Shown: positions 16,540 to 26,208, counted from the first letter of the stretch. The stretch is DNA of 57,639 nt from Verrucomicrobiaceae bacterium (GCA_016795375.1 JAEUHJ010000139.1:1-57639); one strand, 5' to 3'. Notes: generated from the letters alone by a model not told the origin. A program made the numbers and translations.

Positions 16540-16968
16540 ATGAACATCCAGATCGCCACTGTTTGTGACTACGCCGCCGATTACCAGGGGAAGCTGTGCA
16601 TCCAGGGCGCGTTCGACACGCTGTGCGCGCAAAATTTCCCCGTGGTGCATCCGCAGTGCTCCATCGCCATCCGCGTGGTCTTCCAGCCGGATGACACCGG
16701 GAAGCACGAGTTTGTGATCCGCTGCGTCGATCCCGAAGGGAGGGAGTGTCTGCCGCCGACACCGCCGATCCACCTGGAGGTGAAGTTTCCCTCCCAGTTC
16801 ATCCCGTTCGTGTCGCGGAACGTCGTGTATTCGATGCAGCATCTGAAGTTCGAGCGCCAGGGGCTGCACCGCTGGCTGGTGCAGCATCACAACAACACCG
16901 TGGCCAGCATCCCGCTGCGGGTGACGCTGTTTGACGACCGCCGCGCCACCAGCGGCCCCGCAGGCTAG
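16540..16968 (+). CDS. DUF6941-like protein of unknown function
   Basis: This 142-residue cytosolic-looking protein has no signal peptide or membrane segment. The segment QGAFDTLCAQNFPVVHPQCS resembles the FDxLxAxxFPxxHP pattern of the DUF6941 family known from diverse bacteria. The remainder is predicted beta-rich (CSIAIRVVFQ, HLEVKFPSQF, LRVTLFDDRR). No catalytic motif is apparent. It lies 39 bp after the PBP2 gene and 12 bp before the tandem-ACT gene, so the three probably share a transcript. Function unknown. Confidence 0.7.
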   Translation: MNIQIATVCDYAADYQGKLCIQGAFDTLCAQNFPVVHPQCSIAIRVVFQPDDTGKHEFVIRCVDPEGRECLPPTPPIHLEVKFPSQFIPFVSRNVVYSMQHLKFERQGLHRWLVQHHNNTVASIPLRVTLFDDRRATSGPAG

Positions 16969-16980
16969 CCGCCGGATCCA

Positions 16981-17460
16981 ATGACCACCTCCAAGCCCCA
17001 GACCCAGGCCGGAACCGGCACGCCCGCAGGCACGCCGGTGCGGCAGTTGTCCGTGTTCCTGCACAACCGTGTCGGCGCGCTCATGGCGCTGGTGAAGCTG
17101 CTGGCCGAGCACCGCGTCGAAGTCCTCGGCCTGTCCTTGCAGGACACCACCGAGCTGGCGCTGGTGCGCATGGTGCCGAGTGATCCGGAGACGGCGGAGA
17201 TGCTCTTCATCGAAAAAGGCATCCCGCATGCCGTGTGTCCCGTCACCGTCGTCGAACTGCGCGAGACGGAGCACACGCTGGTGCATGCGCTCTCCGCCCT
17301 TCTGTCAGCGGAGATCAACATCGACTTCAGCTACGGGCTCTTCGTGCGGCCCACGCAGCATCCCTTGTTCGTGCTGCACCTCGACTCGGCCGATCTGGGC
17401 GCCGAGGTGCTCTCCAGCGCCGGCTTCAAGGTGCTGACGCAGGAGGATCTGAGCCGCTAG
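16981..17460 (+). CDS. tandem ACT-domain protein
   Basis: The 159-residue product is almost entirely two ACT-like modules. The first starts [18 protein letters not shown] with the Gly-Ala loop typical of ACT ligand-binding sites. The second covers about residues 80-155 ([19 protein letters not shown]...). There is no attached catalytic domain. Stand-alone tandem ACT proteins generally sense amino acids, so an allosteric or regulatory role is likely but the ligand is unknown. Its 3' end overlaps the convergent exosortase gene by 35 bp. Confidence 0.8.
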   Translation: MTTSKPQTQAGTGTPAGTPVRQLSVFLHNRVGALMALVKLLAEHRVEVLGLSLQDTTELALVRMVPSDPETAEMLFIEKGIPHAVCPVTVVELRETEHTLVHALSALLSAEINIDFSYGLFVRPTQHPLFVLHLDSADLGAEVLSSAGFKVLTQEDLSR

Positions 17461-19258
17461 GCTGCGCTGGCATGAACTGCGGGGCGAGCTGGGTGATGAA
17501 GGCCCGCGCGTCCTCCACGGCGCCGAGTTCGATGAAGGGATCCTCCTGTCCCACACGCTGCTCCGGCAGCGGCACGAAGATGGAGGCCATCGCCCAGCGG
17601 TGCTGGACGTTGCGGAAGACGGAGTCGAAGTAGGAGAGGAACACATGCTCGTAGTGATCCGGGCAGGTGGTGCCGTCCGAGCCGATGTACCAGTAGAAAT
17701 TCACCGCCCGGCTGCGGATGCGCGTGCCGGGCTGCGGTTCGGCGTCGCGGAAGATGCGCACCATCATCACGGTGATCTCGCGCCCGTCCGCCAGCCGCAG
17801 CGTGACCGGTGTGCGGTCCGTCACCGTCCAGCCTTGGCTCGGCAGGCAGACCTCCGGACGGTGCAGGCTGCGCTTTTCGAAGCCGCTGAGGATCACCGTG
17901 CTCATGATCTGCCTGCCGGTGGAGGATGAGTAGAGGTTGCGCACGAGTTTCACGCCGGGATCGAGGAGGTTTTTCTCGCTCGCGGTCATGTCATACTCGC
18001 GCCCCTGGTAATCACCGAGGCTCAGCGGCAGATGGAGCCGCACTCCTGGCTCGGCCACTTGAAAACTGATGTCCGTGCCAGCGCAGATGCCCAGAGTCGC
18101 CAGCGGCAGCAGGATGGCCGCCGCCAGTTGGGCCAGCGGACTGCGTGCGGCGTGCGTGATCGTGCCGCCGCCAGCCGGGGAGGCGCCGGCGACGCGGCGT
18201 TGCAAATTCCGCTTCATCTCGCGCCCTTCGAACAACCAGCACAGCGCGAACATGCCCGCCAGCGCCACGCCGAACACCGCGAAACCCGCGAACATGTGGT
18301 AGAGCGACATTTCCTGGTGTTCTCCCAGACGCCGTCCAACGGCAAACTCGGAGCCGAACATCAGCGTTCCCGCCACCAGAAGCAGCAGGCGCACCACATT
18401 TCCCGCCACCGCCAGCGGGATCGCGCACGCGAACAAGATGAAACGTGAGCGCGGCTGCCGCAGCGCCAGATACCCCAGCAGTGCCGAGATCATCATCAGC
18501 GCGAAGAGGGAGTTGATGCCGCTGCACTTCGCATCCACGTCCAGGCTGAAGGCGCTGCCGATTTCGATGCCGCGTGCAGTGTCAGGAGCGGATTGCAACG
18601 CGGACCCCTCACTCACCGCTGGCACGCCCGCCATTCGAAGCAGTGATGCCGCCACTGCTGCTGTGCGCGGACGCAATGGCGAGGCCAGTGAGTCCTCCAA
18701 CGGCTGCATCGGCCATGAGAAAAACAAAAACAACCACGCAAAGAACAGCGCGCGCATCCATGCCATCCCGGCCACCAGCAGGATCATGCCCGCCAGCACG
18801 AACTGCACCGCCAGAAAGCCGGGGTAGCCTGTGTTCGCCTTGTAACCCAGCCAGAAAAAGAACAAGCCCGCCATCAGCGGCAGCAAGCCCCGCCAGTCCC
18901 CCTGCAAAGGCAGGCCGCGCAGCAGGTCACGCCGCAGCCACACCAGCCAGCCCACCAGGACGGGCACCGCCAGGCAGAACTGCCAGTCCGCTTTCAGGCT
19001 CACCCAGCGCACCCATCCTGTCAGGATGCTCTGACGCCTGACGAAATCCCACTGCTGGTAAGGCCATGCCAGGAACAGCGCCAGCAACACCGCCGCCAGA
19101 CTCCAGAGCGCCACGAGCCGCGGCATCCCGTCATGATTTTTACCGGCGGGCGCCGCCTGTGCCCCGGCGGGCAGGTCGGAGGCATGGGTGGATTCTGTTG
19201 GCATGGGCTGGTTGACTGACAAAGGCTGGCCTTGTTTGTTGCATCTGGCAACTTTCAT
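17426..19258 (-). CDS. exosortase fused to an EpsI-like C-terminal domain
   Basis: Exosortases are integral-membrane cysteine proteases/transpeptidases that process PEP-CTERM-tagged exported proteins. The 610-residue protein has about eight transmembrane segments. The catalytic Cys is in [12 protein letters not shown] (Cys245), the Arg in [13 protein letters not shown] and the His in [12 protein letters not shown]. After a further helix comes a soluble domain of about 200 residues ([34 protein letters not shown]) resembling EpsI/DUF3485, usually a separate protein. The start could be 19258 (MKVARC) or 19204 (MPTEST). No PEP-CTERM substrate is recognisable in the window. The gene converges on the ACT gene and diverges from the gene at 19284. 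Confidence 0.85.
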   Translation of the reverse strand: MKVARCNKQGQPLSVNQPMPTESTHASDLPAGAQAAPAGKNHDGMPRLVALWSLAAVLLALFLAWPYQQWDFVRRQSILTGWVRWVSLKADWQFCLAVPVLVGWLVWLRRDLLRGLPLQGDWRGLLPLMAGLFFFWLGYKANTGYPGFLAVQFVLAGMILLVAGMAWMRALFFAWLFLFFSWPMQPLEDSLASPLRPRTAAVAASLLRMAGVPAVSEGSALQSAPDTARGIEIGSAFSLDVDAKCSGINSLFALMMISALLGYLALRQPRSRFILFACAIPLAVAGNVVRLLLLVAGTLMFGSEFAVGRRLGEHQEMSLYHMFAGFAVFGVALAGMFALCWLFEGREMKRNLQRRVAGASPAGGGTITHAARSPLAQLAAAILLPLATLGICAGTDISFQVAEPGVRLHLPLSLGDYQGREYDMTASEKNLLDPGVKLVRNLYSSSTGRQIMSTVILSGFEKRSLHRPEVCLPSQGWTVTDRTPVTLRLADGREITVMMVRIFRDAEPQPGTRIRSRAVNFYWYIGSDGTTCPDHYEHVFLSYFDSVFRNVQHRWAMASIFVPLPEQRVGQEDPFIELGAVEDARAFITQLAPQFMPAQPSGSDPPASAP

Positions 19259-19283
19259 CGAGTAACGTCACCGCCCCGCCTTC

Positions 19284-20333
19284 ATGCCCGACTTGTTCTC
19301 ACCCTACGACCCCAGCGACCCGCAACCGGCCATGGAAAACGCCAGACCAGCGGCAGAAAAAACGCCGGCTTCCGCCGCCAGGGAAGAGCTGCCTCTGCAC
19401 CGGGAAGCCGCCTCTGTGCCGAACCTGCGCCGTTCACATCTGACCCGGCGGCACCTGCTCATCTCGCTCGCCTCCTCCATCGTGGTCGGCGCGTTCGTCT
19501 TGTATGCGGCCAGGACTTATACGGAGCAACAGCTCGGCGCACAGTCACGGCCGCAGCCGGTGGTGACACCTCCGGTGGTCGCACCCATCGCTGATGACCG
19601 CGCGGCGGAGCAGATCGCGGCGCTGCAAAAACAGGTCGATGTCATGCGCCGGGAGCAGCTTCTGTTGCAGCAGAACACCCGCGAATCGCTGGAAGGCATC
19701 TCCGCCTCGCTGAAAAGCGCCAGGCCCGCCGCCCTGGCCCCTCAGGCGGCGGCAACCAGCACCGGGCAGCCAGGTGTGCCACGCATCGCCGACATGAAAC
19801 CGGACATCTCCCCCACGCAGGAGGAGTTCATCCTGCTCAAGGAGCGCAACCGCCTCGCCCAATATGCTGACGAAGCCATCGCCACCGGAGAGCGCAAGCC
19901 TCTGGAGGTGCTCGTCGAGTACATGCGTGATCCTGACGCGAAACACCTGCATGAGGCCGCGAAGGCCGAGTACTTGCGCGCCGTGCGCTCCGTCCAGTTC
20001 ATCCAGCGGGAGGATCCCGGCTACCGCCTGCCTGTGGCAGGGCTGTTCAAGGATCCCAACATCCGCGACGAGGCCGACGTGAAGCCCGACGCGCTGCTCA
20101 AACTCCTCGCCGACCACCAGCAGCCCTGGGAGGTGCGCCTGCGCGTCTGCTTCCTCCTCCTCGGCAGCGAACTCCCGGAGACGAATGCCAGGCTCATCCA
20201 GGCGATCAAGGAAGATCCCTCGCTCGACGTCGCCAAGCACGCCCAGTTCTCCCTCGAGCAGCGCATCAAGCGCCGCTTCCGCATCTTCGACATCCCGGCG
20301 ATCGAGGCGTGGGCCGGATCGCAAAAGAAATAA
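19284..20333 (+). CDS. membrane-anchored protein of unknown function, coiled-coil then helical domain
   Basis: I do not recognise a family. The 349-residue protein has a cytosolic N-terminus, one membrane segment at about residues 55-75 (HLLISLASSIVVGAFVLYAA), then a heptad-like stretch (AEQIAALQKQVDVMRREQLL) suggesting a short coiled coil. A low-complexity Ala/Gln linker follows, then a helical domain from about residue 175 (PTQEEFILLKERNRLAQYAD) rich in Leu/Ala. The last part could be HEAT-like, but that is only a visual impression. It is divergent from the exosortase with 25-80 bp between starts, which makes shared regulation plausible. It ends 17 bp before the glycogen synthase gene. Confidence 0.7.
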   Translation: MPDLFSPYDPSDPQPAMENARPAAEKTPASAAREELPLHREAASVPNLRRSHLTRRHLLISLASSIVVGAFVLYAARTYTEQQLGAQSRPQPVVTPPVVAPIADDRAAEQIAALQKQVDVMRREQLLLQQNTRESLEGISASLKSARPAALAPQAAATSTGQPGVPRIADMKPDISPTQEEFILLKERNRLAQYADEAIATGERKPLEVLVEYMRDPDAKHLHEAAKAEYLRAVRSVQFIQREDPGYRLPVAGLFKDPNIRDEADVKPDALLKLLADHQQPWEVRLRVCFLLLGSELPETNARLIQAIKEDPSLDVAKHAQFSLEQRIKRRFRIFDIPAIEAWAGSQKK

Positions 20334-20350
20334 TGGCGATGTAGCCGCCA

Positions 20351-21571
20351 ATGACCGGCAAGCAAATCATGAAAACCCTCTTCCTCACCAACGAATACCC
20401 GCCTCACATCTACGGCGGCGCCGGCGTCCACGTCGAATACCTCTCCCGCGAGCTTGCGAAGCTCATCCAGGTCGATGTCCGCTGTTTTGGCGACCAGGAC
20501 AGCCACGACGGCAATCTCCAGGTCAAAGGCTTCGGCCTCGACACCACCGGCTGGGACAGCCCGCTCAATTTGAAATCCGTGTTCGGCGCCTTGCAGCGCT
20601 GCCTCGACTTCAACACCGCCGGCATCGACGCGTCACTCGTCCATCTGCACACCTGGTATGCGCATTTCGGCGGCATCCTCACCAAGCTCAACTACGGCGT
20701 GCCCATGGTGCTCACGGTTCATTCGTTGGAGCCGCTGCGTCCGTGGAAGCGCGAGCAGCTCGGCCATGGTTACGATTTCACCGTCTGGCTCGAAAACACC
20801 GCGCTCCGCATGGCCGACGCCGTCATCGCCGTGTCGGAGGAGACCAAGGCCGACCTGCTGCGCCTCTTTGAGCTCGATCCGCACAAGATTCACGTCATTC
20901 ACAACGGCATCGACCTCGATGAATACCGGAAAATCGAGGCACCTGACGTGCTGAGGAAACACGGCGTCGATCCCGGCAGGCCGTATGTGCTCTTTGTCGG
21001 GCGCATCACGCGGCAGAAGGGCATCATCCATCTCGTACGCGCCATCCAGCACCTCGATCCCGGCTTCCAGGTCGTCCTCTGCGCCGGAGCGCCTGACACG
21101 ACGGAGATCAAGCAGGAGATGGAGGCCGCCGTCGCCGCTGTGAGCCAGAACCGCCCCGGCGTCGTGTGGATTCAGTCCATGCTGCCCGTGCAGGAAAAGA
21201 TCGCCATGTACTCGCATGCGGATGTCTTCTGCTGCCCGTCGATCTACGAGCCTTTCGGCATCATCAACCTCGAAGCCATGGCCTGTGAGACCGCCGTCGT
21301 CGCCAGCGCCGTCGGCGGCATCAAAGAAGTCGTCGTCGAAGGCGAGACCGGCTTCCTCATCCCGCTCGAACAGCAGACGGAAAGCCCCTTCGAGGCCGTG
21401 CATCCCGAGAAATTCGCCCGTGATCTCGCCGCCGCCATCAACAAGCTCATGGCCGATCCCGTCCTGCGTGACCGCATGTCCAAAGCCGGCCGCCAGCGTG
21501 CCGAGGACCACTTCAGTTGGAAGTCCATCGCCCGCAAGACCCTCGCGCTTTACAAGACGCTCGCAGTTTGA
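20351..21571 (+). CDS. GT4 glycosyltransferase, GlgM / Corynebacterium-type glycogen synthase
   Basis: The 406-residue protein starts MTGKQIMKTLFLTNEYPPHI (MKTLF at 20369 is an equally possible start). The N-terminal EYPPHIYGGAGVHVEYLSRE is the hallmark of the actinobacterial-type glycogen synthase family. Homologues use ADP-glucose either to extend glucan or, as GlgM, to make maltose-1-phosphate. The C-terminal GT-B half carries LFVGRITRQKGI and the E-x7-E motif in EPFGIINLEAM. No other glg gene is adjacent, so which acceptor it uses cannot be judged. It lies 17 bp after the unknown membrane protein and may be in its operon. Confidence 0.82.
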   Translation: MTGKQIMKTLFLTNEYPPHIYGGAGVHVEYLSRELAKLIQVDVRCFGDQDSHDGNLQVKGFGLDTTGWDSPLNLKSVFGALQRCLDFNTAGIDASLVHLHTWYAHFGGILTKLNYGVPMVLTVHSLEPLRPWKREQLGHGYDFTVWLENTALRMADAVIAVSEETKADLLRLFELDPHKIHVIHNGIDLDEYRKIEAPDVLRKHGVDPGRPYVLFVGRITRQKGIIHLVRAIQHLDPGFQVVLCAGAPDTTEIKQEMEAAVAAVSQNRPGVVWIQSMLPVQEKIAMYSHADVFCCPSIYEPFGIINLEAMACETAVVASAVGGIKEVVVEGETGFLIPLEQQTESPFEAVHPEKFARDLAAAINKLMADPVLRDRMSKAGRQRAEDHFSWKSIARKTLALYKTLAV

Positions 21572-21648
21572 TCGCGGCGGCGGTGGTGCGCCGCACAGAC
21601 CAACGCTTTCTCATTGCGAGCCGGGCATTCCTGCGTGCTTGTCGGCAC

Positions 21649-22431
21649 ATGACGCCTGGTGCCTTTTCCCTCCACGAACGCGACATCTGGGTTTTCGGCG
21701 GCGCGGGATATCTCGGCCGCGCGGTGGTCGCGCAGCTCGTGCAGATGCAGGCGCGGGTGCTGTGCGTGGATCTTGGCGGCCGCGCCGCAGAAGCGGTGAA
21801 AGACATGAATTTGAGTGGCATCGTGACGCCCGCGTCGCTCGATGCCGCCGACATTGTGGATGTGGAAAATTTCGTCAGCGATCAAATCGCGGTGCGTGGC
21901 GTGCCGCATGGCCTGGTGGTGATGACCTACGCCTCCACGGCGAAGCGCTTCGATGATCTCACGGCGGAGGATTTTGATCACGCGAACCACGGCAACCTCA
22001 CTGCCTCCTTCGCGCTCGCCCGCGCCGTCGGCGGGCGCATGGCTGGGCGGGGCAGGGGGAGTGTCGTGTTGTTTTCGAGCATGTATGGCAGCGTCTCGCC
22101 CGATCCATCGCTCTATGCGGAGCCGATGACTCCGAATCCCGTCGAGTATGGCGTCGGCAAGGCGGGCATCCAGCAGATGGCGCGTTATCTCGCCGTGCAC
22201 TACGGGCCGCGCCAGGTGCGCGTGAACGCCGTCTCGCCCGGTCCCTTCCCGAATCCAGCGGTGCAACGCGACAATCCAGGCTTCATCGACCGCCTCGCGA
22301 AAAAAGTGCCGCTCGGTCGTGTCGGCCAGGCTCCGGAGATAGCGGGCGCGGTGACGTTTTTGCTTTCGGACGCTGCTTCCTTCATCACCGGCCAGAATCT
22401 CGCCGTCGATGGCGGCTGGACGGTGTGGTGA
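21649..22431 (+). CDS. short-chain dehydrogenase/reductase
   Basis: The ATG at 21649 (MTPGAFSLHERD) is chosen; the frame is open further upstream but there reads the glycogen synthase 3' end in another frame. The 260-residue SDR has the cofactor loop GGAGYLG, the acidic CVDLGG end of strand 2, Ser in LFSSMYGS, and the catalytic Tyr167-x3-Lys171 (YGVGK). It ends with ITGQNLAVDGGWTVW, the usual SDR C-terminus. The Asp after strand 2 suggests NAD(H) preference. The gene is convergent with the GntR/LacI regulator 4 bp away, and a sugar alcohol or sugar acid substrate is inferred from the neighbourhood. Confidence 0.85.
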   Translation: MTPGAFSLHERDIWVFGGAGYLGRAVVAQLVQMQARVLCVDLGGRAAEAVKDMNLSGIVTPASLDAADIVDVENFVSDQIAVRGVPHGLVVMTYASTAKRFDDLTAEDFDHANHGNLTASFALARAVGGRMAGRGRGSVVLFSSMYGSVSPDPSLYAEPMTPNPVEYGVGKAGIQQMARYLAVHYGPRQVRVNAVSPGPFPNPAVQRDNPGFIDRLAKKVPLGRVGQAPEIAGAVTFLLSDAASFITGQNLAVDGGWTVW

Positions 22432-22435
22432 GGCG

Positions 22436-23548
22436 TCACACCGTCTCTCCGCGCACGAGCTGCGGCATCAGGCGGGCCGCCTTCGGCGGCAGGACGCCTG
22501 TCTCCGCGAGCTGGCGCGCCGCCTTCGACACGTTGCGTGCGAACTGCGCCGGATCCGCCGCGTAGCGCGTTACCGCCGGCACCGTGTGCTGGAGAAAGGA
22601 CTCGTCGTCGCGTGACACGACCGCCATGTCCTGCGGGATGCGCCTGCCGCCGCGCTGGAGGTGCATCATCACCGTCAGCGCATGCACGCCGCGTGCCACG
22701 ACGCAGGCCGTGGGCGGGTTTGCCGTGCGCAGCATCTTGTCCAGCATCGCGCACACATGCGCCGCCGTGCCGTCATGCCGCAGCACCTGGAATTTCGGCG
22801 GCTCGCCGCCCTGCATCGCCTCGACCAGGCCGTTCTCGCTTTCGATGTCGCCGCCGAACTCCCCCTCCGGGCGGATCAGCACGATGTGCTTGTGTCCTTT
22901 GCGCCGCAGCATGGCTCCGGCATGACGGCACAACGCGCGGTAATCCGTGTCGAAGGAAGGCAGCGCGATGCCACGCGGGCTGGATCCCACCACCAGGCAT
23001 GGCAGCCGTTTGCGCAGAAACCATGTCTGCATCGGCTCCAGGGAGCTGAGCAGGATCCACGCCGCCGCAGGCGTCCGCGCCGTGAGTGATTCGAGCGCGC
23101 GTGCGGGCTTCGCGGTGAAGCAGGCGGGCGTCACATGCATCTCCAGCGAGAATCCGGCGCGTGAGAGCTGGTCGCGCAGCTCGTCGATCATCACCACCGC
23201 CGTGGGTGACATGGCCGTCAGCGGGCGTGAGGAGAGCACCGCGATCACTCGCGGCTGCGCGGCTCTGGGGGTGGTTTTCTTCAAATGGATGCGCCGCCGC
23301 TGCCGTTCACTCACCTCCAGATGGCCTTCGCGTTGCAGCTCCGCCAGCGCGGCGCGCAGCGTGTGGCGGCTGACCTGGAGCTTGGCGCACATCTCGCGCT
23401 CTCCCGGCAGATGCCCCTGCCAGTGGCCTGCCTGCATGGATTCCAGCAGGCTCTGCGCCGTGAGGCTCACCAGCGAGACGCGCTGCGGGGGTTTCGGGGC
23501 GGTGGGATGCGTGTTTTCCATCTGGTTCGCGGAACGTGCCAGCAGCAT
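22436..23548 (-). CDS. GntR/LacI-type hybrid transcriptional regulator
   Basis: The 370-residue protein has an N-terminal winged helix (LPGEREMCAKLQVSRHTLRA, GntR style), a basic linker, then a periplasmic-binding-protein-like sensor domain from about residue 95 (VIAVLSSRPLTAMSP...) as in LacI and AraR. Such hybrids repress sugar-catabolic genes and are released by a sugar ligand. The start could be 23548 or MENTHP at 23521. It is divergent from the sialidase gene by roughly 80-110 bp, so the promoter of the sialidase/glycosidase operon is the obvious target. I could not identify a clear palindromic operator in the gap. Confidence 0.82.
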   Translation of the reverse strand: MLLARSANQMENTHPTAPKPPQRVSLVSLTAQSLLESMQAGHWQGHLPGEREMCAKLQVSRHTLRAALAELQREGHLEVSERQRRRIHLKKTTPRAAQPRVIAVLSSRPLTAMSPTAVVMIDELRDQLSRAGFSLEMHVTPACFTAKPARALESLTARTPAAAWILLSSLEPMQTWFLRKRLPCLVVGSSPRGIALPSFDTDYRALCRHAGAMLRRKGHKHIVLIRPEGEFGGDIESENGLVEAMQGGEPPKFQVLRHDGTAAHVCAMLDKMLRTANPPTACVVARGVHALTVMMHLQRGGRRIPQDMAVVSRDDESFLQHTVPAVTRYAADPAQFARNVSKAARQLAETGVLPPKAARLMPQLVRGETV

Positions 23549-23628
23549 GGCGTGGGCGCGGCCCGTTTGAAAAGGAAATTTGCCGGATCATTCCGAAATC
23601 CCTCCGCTCCACGTCACTCCCTGCTCTC

Positions 23629-24732
23629 ATGCGCCGCCTCATTGTCATCCTGCTTCTCACAGTGTCTGCTTTCAGCGCCGAAAGCATCATCACGCTCAAT
23701 GTCGAACCCACCAAGGAGCACCCGCGCAACTCCGAAGGCTCCTTCGCCACGCTGAAATCCGGCCGCGTCATCTTCATCTACTCGCAGTTCTACGGCGGCG
23801 CGGCCGATGAGAGCGCCGCGCGCCTCGTCAAAATCCACTCCGACGATCAAGGGCGCACCTGGAGTGCCCCCGTCACCGTCGTGGAAAACACCGCCGGCAA
23901 CAACGTCATGAGCGTCTCCCTGCTGCGCCTCGCCAGCGGCAAACTGGCGATGTTTTACTGCATCAAGAACAGTTGGATCGATTGTCGGCCTCACATGCGC
24001 CTCTCCAGCGACGAGGGCGAGACCTGGACCGAGCCAAAGCTCATCCAGCAGGCCCCCGGTTATTTCGTGCTCAACAACGACCGCGTCATCCAGACCAGCA
24101 AGGGACGTCTCATCGTCCCGCTCGCCTTCCACCGCTCACGCGGCAGTGATCCGCACAGCAGCAAATCGTGGGACGCCCGCGCCATCACCACCTGGCTCTA
24201 TTCGGATGATGAAGGTGCCACTTGGGCGGAATCCTCAAGCTGGTGGGCCATTCCCGTGCGCAGTGGCAGCGGTTTGCAGGAGCCGGGTGTCGTCGAGCTC
24301 GCGGATGGCTCCATTCTCTCCTGGTCCCGCACCGATCAAGGCACGCAATACGGCTTCCGCTCCACCGACGCGGCCAAAACCTTCTCCGCGTCTGAACCCA
24401 CGGAGATGAAATCGCCCAACGGTCCCGCCAGCATCAAGCGCCTGCCCGGCAGCAGCGACCTCCTCGCCATCTACAACGACCACTCCGGCCGCTTTCCCTT
24501 CCCGCCAAAGAAGCGCAATCCCTTCGTCGCCGCCATCTCCAGCGACGGCGGCAAGACCTGGCCCCAGCGCAAGCTCATCGAAAGCGATCCCGACGGCCTC
24601 TACCACTACACCGCCATCCATTTCATTGGCGATGCCATGCTCATCGGCTACTGCGCCGGTGACAGCAAAGTCGGCGCCTTGAACCGCCTGCGCATCCGCC
24701 GCATCACGCTCGACTGGCTCCAGCAACCATGA
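23629..24732 (+). CDS. exported sialidase-like protein with Asp-box repeats
   Basis: The start at 23629 gives a short Sec signal (MRRLIVILLLTVSAFSA). The 367-residue protein contains at least four Asp boxes (S-x-D-x-G-x-T-W): SDDQGRTWS, SSDEGETWT, SDDEGATWA and SSDGGKTWP, spaced as in six-bladed sialidase/BNR propellers. Exo-alpha-sialidases of the GH33 type, or related propeller lyases, are the closest match. I did not verify the arginine triad, so the sialic-acid specificity is open. The stop overlaps the start of the next gene (ATGA at 24729-24732), which indicates translational coupling. Confidence 0.8.
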   Translation: MRRLIVILLLTVSAFSAESIITLNVEPTKEHPRNSEGSFATLKSGRVIFIYSQFYGGAADESAARLVKIHSDDQGRTWSAPVTVVENTAGNNVMSVSLLRLASGKLAMFYCIKNSWIDCRPHMRLSSDEGETWTEPKLIQQAPGYFVLNNDRVIQTSKGRLIVPLAFHRSRGSDPHSSKSWDARAITTWLYSDDEGATWAESSSWWAIPVRSGSGLQEPGVVELADGSILSWSRTDQGTQYGFRSTDAAKTFSASEPTEMKSPNGPASIKRLPGSSDLLAIYNDHSGRFPFPPKKRNPFVAAISSDGGKTWPQRKLIESDPDGLYHYTAIHFIGDAMLIGYCAGDSKVGALNRLRIRRITLDWLQQP

Positions 24733-26036
24733 ACCGCCGCCACTTCATCACCCGCGGCACCGCCGCGCTCACCGCGCCCGTCATGGCAGCACACGCAGCG
24801 GCTGCGAAAACGAAAACCGTCTGGGGCATCGCCGAGCTTTGGCAATGGCTTTACCATAAGCAGCAAAGCAGCGGGCACGACTCCGCAGACTGCCTCCAGG
24901 CGCATCTCGACCACGGCATCCGCCATGTCATCTGGGCGCTGGGGCGCAGCACGCTCGACTACCACAGCGCACTGCCCACTTCCACGCTGTATGCGGGCGA
25001 TTCGCGCCCGCAGACGAAGGTGATCGGCGACTCATTCCTCCGCGAGTGCTCGCTGCGTGCCGCGTTGGCCTTTGCGGCGAAGAACGACATGGTCATCTAC
25101 GCCCGTCTCGGCATGAACCGCCACTACAGCGGCCAGGCCGGCGGCGGCATGTGCTCGCAATACATCGCCGCGCATCCCGAATGGATGGAGAGGCATCGCA
25201 GCGGCCAGGTGGATGGCACCAAGGTCAGCTTCGCCGTGCCGGAGTATCGCGCCGAGCGCATCGCCGTGCTGCTGGAGGCCGCGCAGCTCGGCGCGCACGG
25301 CTTGTGCCTCGACTTCTGCCGTCAGCCGCCCATCGCCCGCTATCATCCGCAAATCCTCGATCCTTGGCTCAAGACGGGCCGCGATGATCCACGCAAGATG
25401 ACCGTCGGCTCACCCGAGTTTCTCGCCTGGGCGCAGCATCGCGCGGCCTTTGTAAACATCTTCATGCGTGACCTCCGCACCCAGCTCCGTGAGTTGGAGA
25501 AAACCACGAAACGCAGGGTGTCGGTGATGGTTCGCATTCCCGAGGCCACGCTCGAATTGAATCTGATGGAAGGCATCGATCTGCGCACCTGGCTCAAAGA
25601 TGGCTGGGTGGATGAGATCGCCCTCGATCCGCTGTGGGTCTGGGACTTCGACTATCCCGACACCGCGCGGCCCTATGTCGAGCTGGCGCGTGCTCATGGC
25701 GTGAAGATTCACGGCGGCGTGAACACCGTCACCGGCAAAGGCGTCACGGCCAACGCGCGCGCCTTCCTCGAAAGAACCGCGCGCAACTACGATGAAGGCA
25801 CAGACGGCATCGCCCTCTTCCAGACCGACGCCGTGCTGCTCGACCCCGCCCTCAAAGCCTTGCTCGCTCCGCTCTTCCCCCACCTCGGCGATGCCGCCGC
25901 CACCACCGAAAAACTCGCCGCTGCGCGGAAGAAACAGACGGCGATGAATGACAGCGAGCGTCACTACGGCCTGGATAATCACAGCCTGCTCCACCAGCTC
26001 GGCAGGGCGCCGCGCTACAGTCTGGATACGATTTGA
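24729..26036 (+). CDS. exported TIM-barrel glycosidase-like protein, paralogue 1
   Basis: The 435-residue protein starts MNRRHFITRGTAALTA, a twin-arginine-like leader. It belongs to a family also represented at 27793 and 31445. The three share an L-D-F-x-R motif (here GLCLDFCRQPP, Asp195), a strand MVRIPEATLE, DLRTWLKDGWVDEIAL and AHGVKIHGG. The strand/motif pattern fits a family-10-like glycosylhydrolase barrel (GHL10/DUF187 type), with Asp195 as the candidate catalytic residue. The second acid is not certain. It is translationally coupled to the sialidase gene. Enzyme activity is inferred, and no substrate can be named. Confidence 0.65.
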   Translation: MNRRHFITRGTAALTAPVMAAHAAAAKTKTVWGIAELWQWLYHKQQSSGHDSADCLQAHLDHGIRHVIWALGRSTLDYHSALPTSTLYAGDSRPQTKVIGDSFLRECSLRAALAFAAKNDMVIYARLGMNRHYSGQAGGGMCSQYIAAHPEWMERHRSGQVDGTKVSFAVPEYRAERIAVLLEAAQLGAHGLCLDFCRQPPIARYHPQILDPWLKTGRDDPRKMTVGSPEFLAWAQHRAAFVNIFMRDLRTQLRELEKTTKRRVSVMVRIPEATLELNLMEGIDLRTWLKDGWVDEIALDPLWVWDFDYPDTARPYVELARAHGVKIHGGVNTVTGKGVTANARAFLERTARNYDEGTDGIALFQTDAVLLDPALKALLAPLFPHLGDAAATTEKLAAARKKQTAMNDSERHYGLDNHSLLHQLGRAPRYSLDTI

Positions 26037-26208
26037 AGCCACTCCGCACCACGATGACGCGCAACCTTCTCTTCTCTTTTATCCCCGAGTATTGCGCCGC
26101 CGCCTACCACCGGCACTCTCACGCTCGACTCCCCGAGAGATCACCTTCGAATGACGTTGTGAAGGCTGTTCAGCCACACGGCGACTCTTATAAGCCAGAA
26201 TCCAGACC

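Noticed and set aside
15436..17286. 616-codon minus-strand frame over the PBP2 gene and its downstream neighbours
   Set aside because: Covers parts of three plus-strand genes with clear domains.
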